DNA from: Tragulus kanchil
Taxonomy: Eukaryota > Chordata > Mammalia > Artiodactyla > Tragulidae
Assembly: GCA_022376925.1 (NCBI GenBank)
Contig: JAIOJX010000032.1
Span: forward strand, 119,141,979-119,205,978
Reading direction: 5' to 3'
DNA length: 64,000 nucleotides
Both the position numbers and the translations under genes were made by a program. The notes below the pieces were generated by a model, which ran no database searches, was not told where the DNA came from, and worked only from the letters and a program-made list of their open reading frames with translations. Below are positions 33,898-45,790 of this stretch, one piece after another. Each line of letters starts with the position of its first letter. The stretch's first letter is position 1.

Positions 33898-35743
33898 TGG
33901 CCACTTTTATTGGTCTTTCATTTATTTATTTTCATCCATCTTCATTCTTTGGCCTGTGTGGGCCTCCCATTGCAGTGGCCTCCCTTGTTGCAGAGCACCG
34001 GCCCTGGGCGCATGTGCTCCAGAGCTCCGGCTCGGTAGCTGGACACATCGGTCCAGCTGCCCTGCGGCATGTGGGATCCTCCCAGGCCAGGGATCAAACT
34101 GGCACCCACTGGACAACCAGGAAGTCCTATTTTGTCATCTTTTAAAAGAACGTTTTTCTAAAAGTCATCAGGAAAATGTGTCTCTTTGGCTGTATCTTTT
34201 GAGATTGATGCCCATTTAGTTTAAGTATTTTTATTTTCTCTTATTAGGAAAAACTCCTTCCATAGATGGAATTTTTACCATCCTTTGGGGTTCCTTGAGA
34301 TCTGTATGTCTCTTCTTTTAAATTAAATAACTTCTAAGGGCTCTAAAATGATAATTCCGTAGTCTCATTGGAAGTATCACAAAGTGTTCAAGAAACCCAT
34401 AGACAAACACCTGGATCAGCACAAATTGACTGAACTAAGTCAACTACCATGAGGAAATAAACCCACACTGGTGAAGACCAGAGGTGTGGCTACAAAGCCC
34501 ACACTTGTTTTCCAAAAAGGTGTGTAATGGCAGGCACGGGGGCAGTGACAGCATTGAGAAATAATTTAGTCATGGCCAAAACTCCTTTCGATCTAGACAA
34601 AAAAAAAGGGGGGACAGAGGAACTGGAGCTCTGAGTTTCCTTACCTTGTCTTGAAGATTCCAGATGAGCCCATCGAATGACAGATAACTTACCGTGAACA
34701 GTGTTGGATTCATGACCTCCAAAGGAGATAATTTTGCTTTGGGATCAAAAGACTTGGCTTTGGTCACTCAGAGCTTCATGCAGCAAAAGTTTTATTAAAG
34801 AAAAAAGGATAGAGAAAGCTTCCAGCAAAAGGCACTGGAAGGGGGTAGGAGAACACCCCCAACATTCTCTTTTGATTGCTTTAGCTCTGCGAAATAATAG
34901 CCTGATCGAATGGCTAGAGTAAATATTATTATGTTGTCTGGCTGCTAATGAGAATGTCTCTGATGGGGCATCATTAGGTATAGATGTGGCTGCTGGCTTA
35001 AAGGAATTACTTTGTCATCTTTTCTTTTTTAAATTTTGGCCACTTTTATTGGTCTTTCATTTATTTATTTTCATCCATCTTCATTCTTTGGCCTGTGTGG
35101 GCCTCCCATTGCAGTGGCCTCCCTTGTTGCAGAGCACCGGCCCTGGGCGCATGTGCTCCAGAGCTCCGGCTCGGTAGCTGGACACATCGGTCCAGCTGCC
35201 CTGCGGCATGTGGGATCCTCCCAGGCCAGGGATCAAACTGGCACCCACTGGACAACCAGGGAAGTCCTATTTTGTCATCTTTTAAAAGAACGTTTTTCTA
35301 AAAGTCATCAGGAAAATGTGTCTCTTTGGCTGTATCTTTTGAGATTGATGCCCATTTAGTTTAAGTATTTTTATTTTCTCTTATTAGGAAAAACTCCTTC
35401 CATAGATGGAATTTTTACCATCCTTTGGGGTTCCTTGAGATCTGTATGTCTCTTCTTTTAAATTAAATAACTTCTAAGGGCTCTAAAATGATAATTCCGT
35501 AGTCTCATTGGAAGTATCACAAAGTGTTCAAGAAACCCATAGACAAACACCTGGATCAGCACAAATTGACTGAACTAAGTCAACTACCATGAGGAAATAA
35601 ACCCACACTGGTGAAGACCAGAGGTGTGGCTACAAAGCCCACACTTGTTTTCCAAAAAGGTGTGTAATGGCAGGCACGGGGGCAGTGACAGCATTGAGAA
35701 ATAATTTAGTCATGGACTCATCAAATGCTCCTTTCGATCTAGA
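33464..35743. repeat. Direct duplication D13 (offset 1139)
   Basis: Copy 1 is 33464-34597 and copy 2 is 34612-35743. The join is an A-run followed by a G-run (34599-34613). Copy 1 is damaged in its last 30 bases and copy 2 loses 9 bp at 34671-34681. It overlaps D12, so 33464-33897 is present three times. Confidence 0.93.
33885..34130 (-). mobile_element. CHR-2-like SINE with internal deletion, 13-bp TSD
   Basis: The antisense short-tail form is flanked by tttgtcatctttt at 33872-33884 and 34131-34143. About 26 bp of the head, containing the ttgcactgcaagg word, are missing. Copied at about 35024-35270 (D13). Confidence 0.85.
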
Positions 35744-35788
35744 TGTGAGATTTGAGATATGACGAGATGTTTCCCATGACTTATTATA

Positions 35789-35813
35789 TGTGTGTGTGTG
35801 TGTGTGTGTGTGT

Positions 35814-35842
<29 letters not shown>
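35789..35842 (+). repeat. (TG)n(CA)n microsatellite
   Basis: A TG run turns into a CA run, forming an inverted simple repeat. The D14 copy at 36879-36936 starts with TATG units instead. Confidence 0.95.
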
Positions 35843-35844
<2 letters not shown>

Positions 35845-36092
35845 TTTATATATTTATTCTGTTATCACATCTCAAGGGAAATATATCCTAAAAGACATAC
35901 TCACTCAGCAAGGTTCTTTGTGGTCCCTACAGAGGCTGTGTACGAACATCAGTGGTAACAGTAATGTAAAGAATCATGCTGTGACCATTCTGGATGTACT
36001 AAAGTGTGGCCCAAAGTTTACTAGGACATCCTGGCCTTTCTTAATCTACGATGATGTCCACATTCTTAAGATATAATCTATGCTTTATCAAT

Positions 36093-36298
36093 GGGCTTCC
36101 CTAGTGGCTCAGAAGGTAAAGAATCAGCCTGCAATGTGGGAGACCTGGGCTCAATCCCTGGGTTGGGAAGATCCCCCAGAGAAGGAAATGGGTACCCACT
36201 CTAGTATCCTTGACTGGTGAATTCCATGGACAGACGAGCCTGGTGGGCTACAGTCCATGGGGTCACAAAGAATCAGACATGAGTGAGCAACTAACATA
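36093..36298 (+). mobile_element. Bov-tA SINE
   Basis: The head (gggcttccctagtggctcag), B box (gctcaatccctgggtt) and BovA body to gtgagcaactaa are complete. Copied at about 37189-37394 (D14). Confidence 0.88.
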
Positions 36299-36905
36299 AC
36301 TGTATTGATAGCACAGTTTAGATTCTCTGTGCCCCTTAGTTGTCTATGAGGATAGGAGATAGGAGCTTACAGGAGATAAAGCTTGTCTGGGCAGTGTACA
36401 TCATATACCCAGAGACTGCAAACAAAACATACAAGATGCTTACAAAGTCTTTCCGAATGCCATCATTTCCAAAAAAAGGGTTTTTCACCAGTGGACCATG
36501 GCCTTCTGAAATCCTTGGGGTTCCTTGAGATCTGTATGTCTCTTCTTTTAAATTAAATAACTTCTAAGGGCTCTAAAATGATAATTCCGTAGTCTCATTG
36601 GAAGTATCACAAAGTGTTCAAGAAACCCATAGACAAACACCTGGATCAGCACAAATTGACTGAACTAAGTCAACTACCATGAGGAAATAAACCCACACTG
36701 GTGAAGACCAGAGGTGTGGCTACAAAGCCCACACTTGTTTTCCAAAAAGGTGTGTAATGGCAGGCACGGGGGCAGTGACAGCATTGAGAAATAATTTAGT
36801 CATGGACTCATCAAATGCTCCTTTCGATCTAGATGTGAGATTTGAGATATGACGAGATGTTTCCCATGACTTATTATATGTATGTATGTATGTATGTGTG
36901 TGTGT

Positions 36906-36940
<35 letters not shown>

Positions 36941-38101
36941 TTTATATATTTATTCTGTTATCACATCTCAAGGGAAATATATCCTAAAAGACATACTCAC
37001 TCAGCAAGGTTCTTTGTGGTCCCTACAGAGGCTGTGTACGAACATCAGTGGTAACAGTAATGTAAAGAATCATGCTGTGACCATTCTGGATGTACTAAAG
37101 TGTGGCCCAAAGTTTACTAGGACATCCTGGCCTTTCTTAATCTACGATGATGTCCACATTCTTAAGATATAATCTATGCTTTATCAATGGGCTTCCCTAG
37201 TGGCTCAGAAGGTAAAGAATCAGCCTGCAATGTGGGAGACCTGGGCTCAATCCCTGGGTTGGGAAGATCCCCCAGAGAAGGAAATGGGTACCCACTCTAG
37301 TATCCTTGACTGGTGAATTCCATGGACAGACGAGCCTGGTGGGCTACAGTCCATGGGGTCACAAAGAATCAGACATGAGTGAGCAACTAACATAACTGTA
37401 TTGATAGCACAGTTTAGATTCTCTGTGCCCCTTAGTTGTCTATGAGGATAGGAGATAGGAGCTTACAGGAGATAAAGCTTGTCTGGGCAGTGTACATCAT
37501 ATACCCAGAGACTGCAAACAAAACATACAAGATGCTTACAAAGTCTTTCCGAATGCCATCATTTCCAGGAGGTGGTCCTGGGTCTATATGTACCAAATCT
37601 GATGTTCCAATACAAGGGTCCTAAGACAAGGCATCCTACTGCAATCACTTGCTTCAGTGGACCATGGCCTTGACTTCTTTGGGGAGTGTGACCCCAAAAC
37701 TTAGTCCTTATAGGGTTGATTGATAACACTTCTCTTTTCCATCCAAGTTTTGAACCGCTTAATAAACAAGACAAGGACTGGCAGATGGAGACCAAAATAA
37801 CATTGATTTTCATAGTATTAGAGAATGTGACTTAGATGTAAGAGTCAATCTGTCTTCTTAATGCTGAACCTCAGAGTCAGATGGTGTAATCACAGAGAAG
37901 TTGCTGAATTTCTGTAGGGCTCCTCTATATGGGAAGGGCATTTATAAAACACACAGTCTGAAGGAGAAGAAGAGAGAGAGCTTGCTATCTGTAGCCAGAT
38001 TTGCTCCCCAAAGGAAGAAGACAGGAAAGTGCTGTGCTATGCATACCTAGTTTCTCCTTCCAAGCTTTCCAGTCAGATAAATTACTCTCTTCTTCAGTAT
38101 T

Positions 38102-38109
38102 ATGTGTGT

Positions 38110-38142
<33 letters not shown>
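38102..38142 (+). repeat. TG/TA microsatellite
   Basis: A TG run followed by a TA run, immediately left of a CHR SINE. Copied at 39187-39227 (D15). Confidence 0.9.
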
Positions 38143-38375
38143 TTTAATTTTGGCTGCACTGGGTCTTTGTTGCAGTGCACAGGCTCTCTCTAGTTGCGGC
38201 ATGGGCTTCTCTCATTGTGGTACACAGGCTCTAGAGTGCGAGTGTGGTAGCTGTAGTGCAATGGGCTTACTTTTCCTACAACGTATCAGATCTTAGTTCC
38301 CTGACCAGGGTTTGAACCTGTATCCCCTGCATTGCAAGGTGGACTCTTAACCACTGGACCACCGGGGAAGTCCCT
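38143..38375 (-). mobile_element. CHR-type SINE (antisense)
   Basis: The words ttttggctgcactgggtctt, atcttagttccctgaccagg and ccactggaccaccggggaag are in the order of the CHR complement. Copied at about 39228-39460 (D15). Confidence 0.85.
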
Positions 38376-39194
38376 GGAAGGGATATTTGAAATTTAGAGA
38401 ACCCATTGCTCCACCCAGCCTCCTTTCCCTGCTGACAAAGCCCAAGACCTTTTCCCAGGCTTGTAAGGAAGCCTAAAGTTTCAGCAGTAAAACAACACAT
38501 TTCCCCTCTTTCTAACCCACCCCTTGGGACAAAACAAATGAAGTGCTCACAATGGGAAGCAGAAAACTGTTAATGCAGGGTTCAGTAAACAAAGAAGGAA
38601 ATAAAGTGTCCATCCTGCTTTCTTCCAACACGAGACGCCCAAATTTAAAAGTCCTTTTTAGGAGTTCGGGATATGTACCAAATCTGATGTTCCAATACAA
38701 GGGTCCTAAGACAAGGCATCCTACTGCAATCACTTGCTTCAGTGGACCATGGCCTTGACTTCTTTGGGGAGTGTGACCCCAAAACTTAGTCCTTATAGGG
38801 TTGATTGATAACACTTCTCTTTTCCATCCAAGTTTTGAACCGCTTAATAAACAAGACAAGGACTGGCAGATGGAGACCAAAATAACATTGATTTTCATAG
38901 TATTAGAGAATGTGACTTAGATGTAAGAGTCAATCTGTCTTCTTAATGCTGAACCTCAGAGTCAGATGGTGTAATCACAGAGAAGTTGCTGAATTTCTGT
39001 AGGGCTCCTCTATATGGGAAGGGCATTTATAAAACACACAGTCTGAAGGAGAAGAAGAGAGAGAGCTTGCTATCTGTAGCCAGATTTGCTCCCCAAAGGA
39101 AGAAGACAGGAAAGTGCTGTGCTATGCATACCTAGTTTCTCCTTCCAAGCTTTCCAGTCAGATAAATTACTCTCTTCTTCAGTATTATGTGTGT

Positions 39195-39227
<33 letters not shown>

Positions 39228-40114
39228 TTTAATTTTGGCTGCACTGGGTCTTTGTTGCAGTGCACAGGCTCTCTCTAGTTGCGGCATGGGCTTCTCTCAT
39301 TGTGGTACACAGGCTCTAGAGTGCGAGTGTGGTAGCTGTAGTGCAATGGGCTTACTTTTCCTACAACGTATCAGATCTTAGTTCCCTGACCAGGGTTTGA
39401 ACCTGTATCCCCTGCATTGCAAGGTGGACTCTTAACCACTGGACCACCGGGGAAGTCCCTGGAAGGGATATTTGAAATTTAGAGAACCCATTGCTCCACC
39501 CAGCCTCCTTTCCCTGCTGACAAAGCCCAAGACCTTTTCCCAGGCTTGTAAGGAAGCCTAAAGTTTCAGCAGTAAAACAACACATTTCCCCTCTTTCTAA
39601 CCCACCCCTTGGGACAAAACAAATGAAGTGCTCACAATGGGAAGCAGAAAACTGTTAATGCAGGGTTCAGTAAACAAAGAAGGAAATAAAGTGTCCATCC
39701 TGCTTTCTTCCAACACTGCGTTCCAGGGGCCCTTCCTCTGATGGCCGGCACAGGGTACAGGGATGGTAACTCTTACTAAATACTTACTTGGTAGCCTCTG
39801 ATTTCTTGTCCAGAGATTCTGGGCTTGGTGAGAGGTTCATTTTGGGAAAAACCAAAAAATAGAGTGGAGCCATCTAAGAGTATGGGATTCATGTTCCAGC
39901 TGACACAAAAGAACTTACTTATCGTAGGTCCATTCTCCTGGTGGATACTACACCAAAAACTAGGATTCATTCTTCTTTTCTCATTTTAAAATTAAACTTT
40001 ATATTTTATAGTATTAGATTTATAGAAAATTGTAGATGGTTTGCAATGGTAGTAAAAAGAATTCCCATATATTCCAAACTCAGTTTCCCCTGTTAGTAAC
40101 AGTTTCTCCTGTTA

Positions 40115-42390
40115 GTAACTAGTGTGGTACACTTGTTACAATAAAACTATATTGATACAGTATTATGAACTAAAGTCTATGTGGACTTCCCCAGTGGCTC
40201 AGCAGTAAAGGATTCACTTGCAATGCAGGAGATCTTCAGGAGAGGTGGGTTCAGTCCCTGGGTCTGGAAGATCCCCTGGAGCAGGAAATGGCAACCCACT
40301 TCAGTATTCTTGCCTGGGAAATACTATGGACAGAGGACCTGGCAAGCTACAGCCCATGGGATAGCAAAAGAGTTAAACATGACTAAGTGGCTAAACATCA
40401 ACAGTACCTTATTAAGACTTGTTTCACTTTTTTCCTTTTAATTTGATTGAGAAATAATTGGTGTGTGTCTCTGTACTAGGTTTAAGGTGGACAGTATGAT
40501 GGTCTGATTTACGTGTACTGTGAAATGTTTACCACGTGTTATTTAATAGCCATCATCTCATATAGATATGATAACAAGAAAGAAAGAAATATCCTTATGA
40601 TGAGACCTCTTAGGCTCTACTCTCTGAACAACGTACCAAATATCATACAGCAGTGTTAACTATAGTCATCATGTCGTACATTACATCCCTAACACTGGTT
40701 TATCTTATAACAGGAAGTTTGTACCTTCTAATGACTTTTCCTCTAATTCTCCCTTTCTCCACCCCTCCCCTGGTAGTCACAAGTCTGTTTTCTTTTTCTG
40801 TGAGTTTGGCATTTTGTTTATTTTGATTTTTTATATTTCACATATAAGTGAGACCATGCAGTTTTGGTTGTTTTTTGCCTGCTTTATCTCACTGAGCACC
40901 ATGCCTTCAAGGCCCATCCATGCTGTCACAAATAGTATTTCTTTGGTTTTTATATCTTAATAGAATTCCATTTTGTATATAGGCCACAGTTTCCTTAGCC
41001 ATTAACCCATTAATGGACACGAGTTATTTTTGTAACTGTAAATAATGCTGGGATGAGCATTGGGGTGCTGATATCTTTTTGAGTTAGTGTTTTCATTTCC
41101 TTTGAATATATTCCCAGAAGTGGAATTGCTGGATTGTAGGGTAGTTCTATTTTTAACTTTTTGAGGAACCTCCATACTGATGATCCTAGGGTCTGTACCA
41201 ATTTGCATTGCACAGGTCCCTTTTCTCCACATCCATGCCAAGTATTTGTAACTAGTGTGGTACACTTGTTACAATAAAACTATATTGATACGTTTAGACA
41301 AGTCTATGTGGACTTCCCCAGTGGCTCAGCAGTAAAGGATTCACTTGCAATGCAGGAGATCTTCAGGAGAGGTGGGTTCAGTCCCTGGGTCTGGAAGATC
41401 CCCTGGAGCAGGAAATGGCAACCCACTTCAGTATTCTTGCCTGGGAAATACTATGGACAGAGGACCTGGCAAGCTACAGCCCATGGGATAGCAAAAGAGT
41501 TAAACATGACTAAGTGGCTAAACATCAACAGTACCTTATTAAGACTTGTTTCACTTTTTTCCTTTTAATTTGATTGAGAAATAATTGGTGTGTGTCTCTG
41601 TACTAGGTTTAAGGTGGACAGTATGATGGTCTGATTTACGTGTACTGTGAAATGTTTACCACGTGTTATTTAATAGCCATCATCTCATATAGATATGATA
41701 ACAAGAAAGAAAGAAATATCCTTATGATGAGACCTCTTAGGCTCTACTCTCTGAACAACGTACCAAATATCATACAGCAGTGTTAACTATAGTCATCATG
41801 TCGTACATTACATCCCTAACACTGGTTTATCTTATAACAGGAAGTTTGTACCTTCTAATGACTTTTCCTCTAATTCTCCCTTTCTCCACCCCTCCCCTGG
41901 TAGTCACAAGTCTGTTTTCTTTTTCTGTGAGTTTGGCATTTTGTTTATTTTGATTTTTTATATTTCACATATAAGTGAGACCATGCAGTTTTGGTTGTTT
42001 TTTGCCTGCTTTATCTCACTGAGCACCATGCCTTCAAGGCCCATCCATGCTGTCACAAATAGTATTTCTTTGGTTTTTATATCTTAATAGAATTCCATTT
42101 TGTATATAGGCCACAGTTTCCTTAGCCATTAACCCATTAATGGACACGAGTTATTTTTGTAACTGTAAATAATGCTGGGATGAGCATTGGGGTGCTGATA
42201 TCTTTTTGAGTTAGTGTTTTCATTTCCTTTGGATATATTCCCAGGAGTGGAATTGCTGGATTGTAGGGTAGTTCTATTTTTAACTTTTTGAGGAACCTCC
42301 ATACTGATGATCCTAGTGTCTGTACCAATTTGCATTGCCACCAAGAGTGCACAGGAGGTCCCTTTTCTCCACATCCATGCCAGTATTTGT
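40115..42390. repeat. Direct duplication D16 (offset 1127-1133)
   Basis: Copy 1 is 40115-41249 and copy 2 is 41248-42390. Copy 1 lacks about 14 bp near its end (41213-41216 against 42340-42358) and copy 2 is altered near its start (41290-41305). The interior is identical. Confidence 0.93.
40183..40405 (+). mobile_element. Bov-tA SINE
   Basis: The head (cttccccagtggctcagcag), an 11-base insertion in the tRNA-like part, the B box and the BovA body to the aacatcaaca tail are in order. Copied at about 41310-41532 (D16). Confidence 0.85.
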
Positions 42391-42435
42391 TATCTCTTGA
42401 CTTTTTGATGATGGCTGTTCTCACAGGTAGGAGGT
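40440..42435 (-). mobile_element. L1 3' end in antisense (3'UTR and ORF2 C-terminus)
   Basis: Order and wording match the reverse complement of an L1MA/L1MB-type 3' end. The minus frames at 41010-41213 and 42137-42424 carry [17 protein letters not shown] and DISTPMLIPALFT, the L1 ORF2 C-terminal signature. D16 inflates it: 41250-42390 repeats 40115-41249. BovB sequence abuts its right end. Confidence 0.88.
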
Positions 42436-42439
42436 GATC

Positions 42440-42715
42440 AGATTTGTCTGTTGTTGTTCAGCTGCTCAGTCATATCCAACTCTTTGCTGCCCCATGGACT
42501 GTAGCACACCAGGCTCCTCTGTGCTCCACTGTCTCCCCAAGTTTGCTCAAATTCCTGTCCATTGAGTTGGTGATGCTATCTAACTGCCTCATCCTCTGCT
42601 GCTTCCTTCTCCTCCTGCCTTCCATCTTTCTCAGCATCAGGGTCTTTGCCAATGAATTGGCTCTTTGCATCAGGTGACAAAAGTATTAGAGCTTCAGCTT
42701 CAACATCAGTCCTTC
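42440..42715 (-). mobile_element. BovB (RTE) LINE 3' fragment, antisense
   Basis: It starts ttgttgttcagctgctcagt and includes gttggtgatgctatctaact and ggctctttgcatcaggtgac. The minus frame 42470-42670 reads EGRRRRKQQRMRQLDSITNS, matching the C-terminus of the BovB reverse-transcriptase ORF. BovB is diagnostic of ruminants among cetartiodactyls. Confidence 0.88.
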
Positions 42716-42874
42716 CATTTAATTTTTACCAAATGCCCCTCTTCTGTTCCAGGAGTCCATTCCGGATACCTCATTCATTTACTTGTTTATCTCATAACAG
42801 GAAAAGAGTTCTGTAGGCTTCTCTTGCCTGTGCCACTTTCTCAGAACCTACCTTATTTTGGGTGACCTTGACAG

Positions 42875-43900
42875 TTTTGAGGAAAATTGGTCAAGTATTT
42901 TGAAGGATGTCTCTCAACTGCATTAGTCTGATGTTTTTCTCATGATTAGACAGGGATTACGGCCTTTGGGGATGAATACCAAAGAAGTAAGTTGCATTTT
43001 TTGTCATATCATATCGAGAGTACATACCATCAACATGACTTGTCACTACTGATGTTGACCTTGATCATTTGACTGAGATAGTATTTGTTAGGCTTTTAAT
43101 CCATAAAATTGCTCTTCCCCCACTCCCCCCCAACCGCCCGCTTACATGTTTTTCTGTTTGGAAGGAAGCTACTCTGTGCAGCACGCACATAAGGAGTGCA
43201 TGTGCCCTCCTTGAGGGTAGAGCATCTACATAAATTATTTGGGATATTTTCACATAGAAGAAGTCTCACCTGTCCCATTTACTTATTTTTTCAGTCACTT
43301 ATTTATATTACTGAATGACTTCTGCTTTAATTGGAGGATGATACTTTACAGTATTGTAATGGTTTCTGCCATACATCAACAGGAATCAGCTGTAGGTGTA
43401 CATGTGTCCCCTTCTATGTATTTTTTCATCTGGCCATATGCTTAGAATTTATAAGGAGGAAACTCAAACTATATTCTTATGGATATTTGTTTTATATGTC
43501 CAGTTATAGCCCTATACTGATTTGATTTTTTTGTTGTTTGATTTGTTCCAATTTTGGCTGTTAGCAGCCAGAGTTGCTTTTTCCATTGGTTCCCTTGGTC
43601 CCTTTGACATACCCCCATTTTTCTCTTACTGTGTTTTTCTGTTTTATTTTGTTTTGAAATTTAGAAGTTTCTTACTTTCTGGCACTATGAGATGTTTCAG
43701 GCACTTGTATATTTCTTCACCCAATCCTAGAATGAGCCTTTTTTTCGAAGAGCCAGAGATCATTCTTTTTTTTTTTTCAGAGATCATTCTTGATTTGCAT
43801 ATTTGCATTGACAACAAACTCACTAGAAAATGGTGAGAGAGATTTATAGCAGAATGGGTAGAACCACATTTCTTACTGATTCAGCTGTTACTTTGCTTAA
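42875..43900. mobile_element. Old L1M-like sequence with a small younger L1 piece
   Basis: The run from aattggtcaagtattttgaa through tgatgtttttctcatgatta to ctggcactatgagatgtttc follows the wording of an ancient L1M-type repeat. At 43330-43420 a block (ttaattggaggatgatactt, gccatacatcaacaggaatc) looks like a separate ruminant L1 fragment. All of it recurs in D17. The 104-residue frame at 43522 is not a gene. Confidence 0.5.
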
Positions 43901-45100
43901 CTCCCCTGCCACTTGAAGTCTATATTTGCTTCTTATTGTTGCTGTAACATATACTACTTTTTATTGCTGCTATAACAAATTATTTTTCGATTTTGAGGAA
44001 AATTGGTCAAGTATTTTGAAGGATGTCTCTCAACTGCATTAGTCTGATGTTTTTCTCATGATTAGACAGGGATTACGGCCTTTGGGGATGAATACCAAAG
44101 AAGTAAGTTGCATTTTTTGTCATATCATATCGAGAGTACATACCATCAACATGACTTGTCACTACTGATGTTGACCTTGATCATTTGACTGAGATAGTAT
44201 TTGTTAGGCTTTTAATCCATAAAATTGCTCTTCCCCACTCCCCAACCGCCCGCTTACATGTTTTTCTGTTTGGAAGGAAGCTACTCTGTGCAGCACGCAC
44301 ATAAGGAGTGCATGTGCCCTCCTTGAGGGTAGAGCATCTACATAAATTATTTGGGATATTTTCACATAGAAGAAGTCTCACCTGTCCCATTTACTTATTT
44401 TTTCAGTCACTTATTTATATTACTGAATGACTTCTGCTTTAATTGGAGGATGATACTTTACAGTATTGTAATGGTTTCTGCCATACATCAACAGGAATCA
44501 GCTGTAGGTGTACATGTGTCCCCTTCTATGTATTTTTTCATCTGGCCATATGCTTAGAATTTATAAGGAGGAAACTCAAACTATATTCTTATGGATATTT
44601 GTTTTATATGTCCAGTTATAGCCCTATACTGATTTGATTTTTTTGTTGTTTGATTTGTTCCAATTTTGGCTGTTAGCAGCCAGAGTTGCTTTTTCCATTG
44701 GTTCCCTTGGTCCCTTTGACATACCCCCATTTTTCTCTTACTGTGTTTTTCTGTTTTATTTTGTTTTGAAATTTAGAAGTTTCTTACTTTCTGGCACTAT
44801 GAGATGTTTCAGGCACTTGTATATTTCTTCACCCAATCCTAGAATGAGCCTTTTTTTCGAAGAGCCAGAGATCATTCTTTTTTTTTTTTCAGAGATCATT
44901 CTTGATTTGCATATTTGCATTGACAACAAACTCACTAGAAAATGGTGAGAGAGATTTATAGCAGAATGGGTAGAACCACATTTCTTACTGATTCAGCTGT
45001 TACTTTGCTTAACTCCCCTGCCACTTGAAGTCTATATTTGCTTCTTATTGTTGCTGTAACATATACTACTTCTTTTTATTGCTGCTATAACAAATTATTT
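42875..45100. repeat. Direct duplication D17 (offset 1112-1116)
   Basis: Copy 1 is 42875-43985 and copy 2 is 43991-45100. Differences are C-run lengths (43115-43133 against 44231-44245) and three bases lost near the end of copy 1 (43955-43962). Confidence 0.93.
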
Positions 45101-45790
45101 GTTGGCAGTGGTATGTTTATTCTGAAGGTTCTATGGGAGAATCTGTTCTTTGCCCTAAGAAAAAAAAACCACACTTAATTTTGGCTGTGTTGGGTCTTTG
45201 TTGTTGTGTAGGCTTTTCTTTAGTTGCAGGGAGTTACTCCCTAGTTGCTGTACTCAGGCTTCTCATCACACTGGCATCTCTTGTTGTGAAGCAAGGGCTC
45301 TAGGGTGCATGGGCTTCAGTAGTTGTGACTCCTTGGCTCTAGAGCACCGGCTAAATAGTTGGGGTACACAGGCTTAATTGCTCCCAGGCATGTGTGATCT
45401 TCCTGGACCAGGGATCGAACCCATGTTTCCTTCATTGGCAGGCAGATTCTTTACCACTGAGCCATCAAGGAAACCCTGTTCTTTGCCTTTTTCAACTTCT
45501 TATGGGTATCTGGATTCCTTAGCTCATGGCCCCCTTCCAGCAATGGCATCTCACTAACCTCTGCTTTCATAATTAATTTCCTCTTTCTCCCACTTCAACC
45601 TTCTTCTTCCATCTTTTAAGGACCCTGTTATTGCACTGAGTCCACTCAGATTGTCTCGAATAATCTCCCTATTTTAAAGCCTTCAATGTGATCACATCTT
45701 CAAAGTCCCTTTTTCCACATAAGGTAACATATTCACAGGTTCTGGGGATTAAAACATGAATATCTTTGAAGAGTTATTATTCTATCAAAA
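45070..45790. mobile_element. Ancient mammalian repeat, split by a SINE
   Basis: The words gctgctataacaaattattt, caatggcatctcacta, aataatctccctatttt, caaagtccctttttccac and taacatattcacaggttctg occur in the order of a common old mammalian interspersed repeat. I cannot name the family with certainty. The D18 copy is 46180-46895. Confidence 0.5.
45155..45475 (-). mobile_element. CHR-type SINE with 12-bp TSD
   Basis: The antisense element starts with T-complement A-rich sequence, then ttttggctgtgttgggtctt, and ends with the head complement ccatcaaggaaaccc. The TSD ctgttctttgcc is perfect at 45143-45154 and 45476-45487. D18 copies it with its TSD at about 46261-46581. Confidence 0.87.

Larger units (their letters stand above)
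35424..37567. repeat. Direct duplication D14 (offset about 1090)
   Basis: Copy 1 is 35424-36470 and copy 2 is 36514-37567, separated by about 43 bp of mixed sequence (36471-36513). The TG/CA microsatellite inside differs between copies: plain TG at 35789-35813 against TATG then TG at 36879-36907. Elsewhere the copies agree. Confidence 0.92.
37586..39716. repeat. Direct duplication D15 (offset 1085)
   Basis: Copy 1 is 37586-38632 and copy 2 is 38671-39716, with 38 bp of unmatched sequence at 38633-38670. The pair includes a whole CHR SINE and a TG/TA microsatellite. Confidence 0.93.

Noticed and set aside
41010..42424. Minus frames with an [14 protein letters not shown] motif
   Set aside because: These are C-terminal remnants of L1 ORF2, truncated, and shown twice by D16. 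Annotated as L1, not as host genes.
43522..43836. 104-codon hydrophobic plus frame, copied at 44634
   Set aside because: It falls in old L1-like sequence, has T-rich composition, and its duplication is D17.
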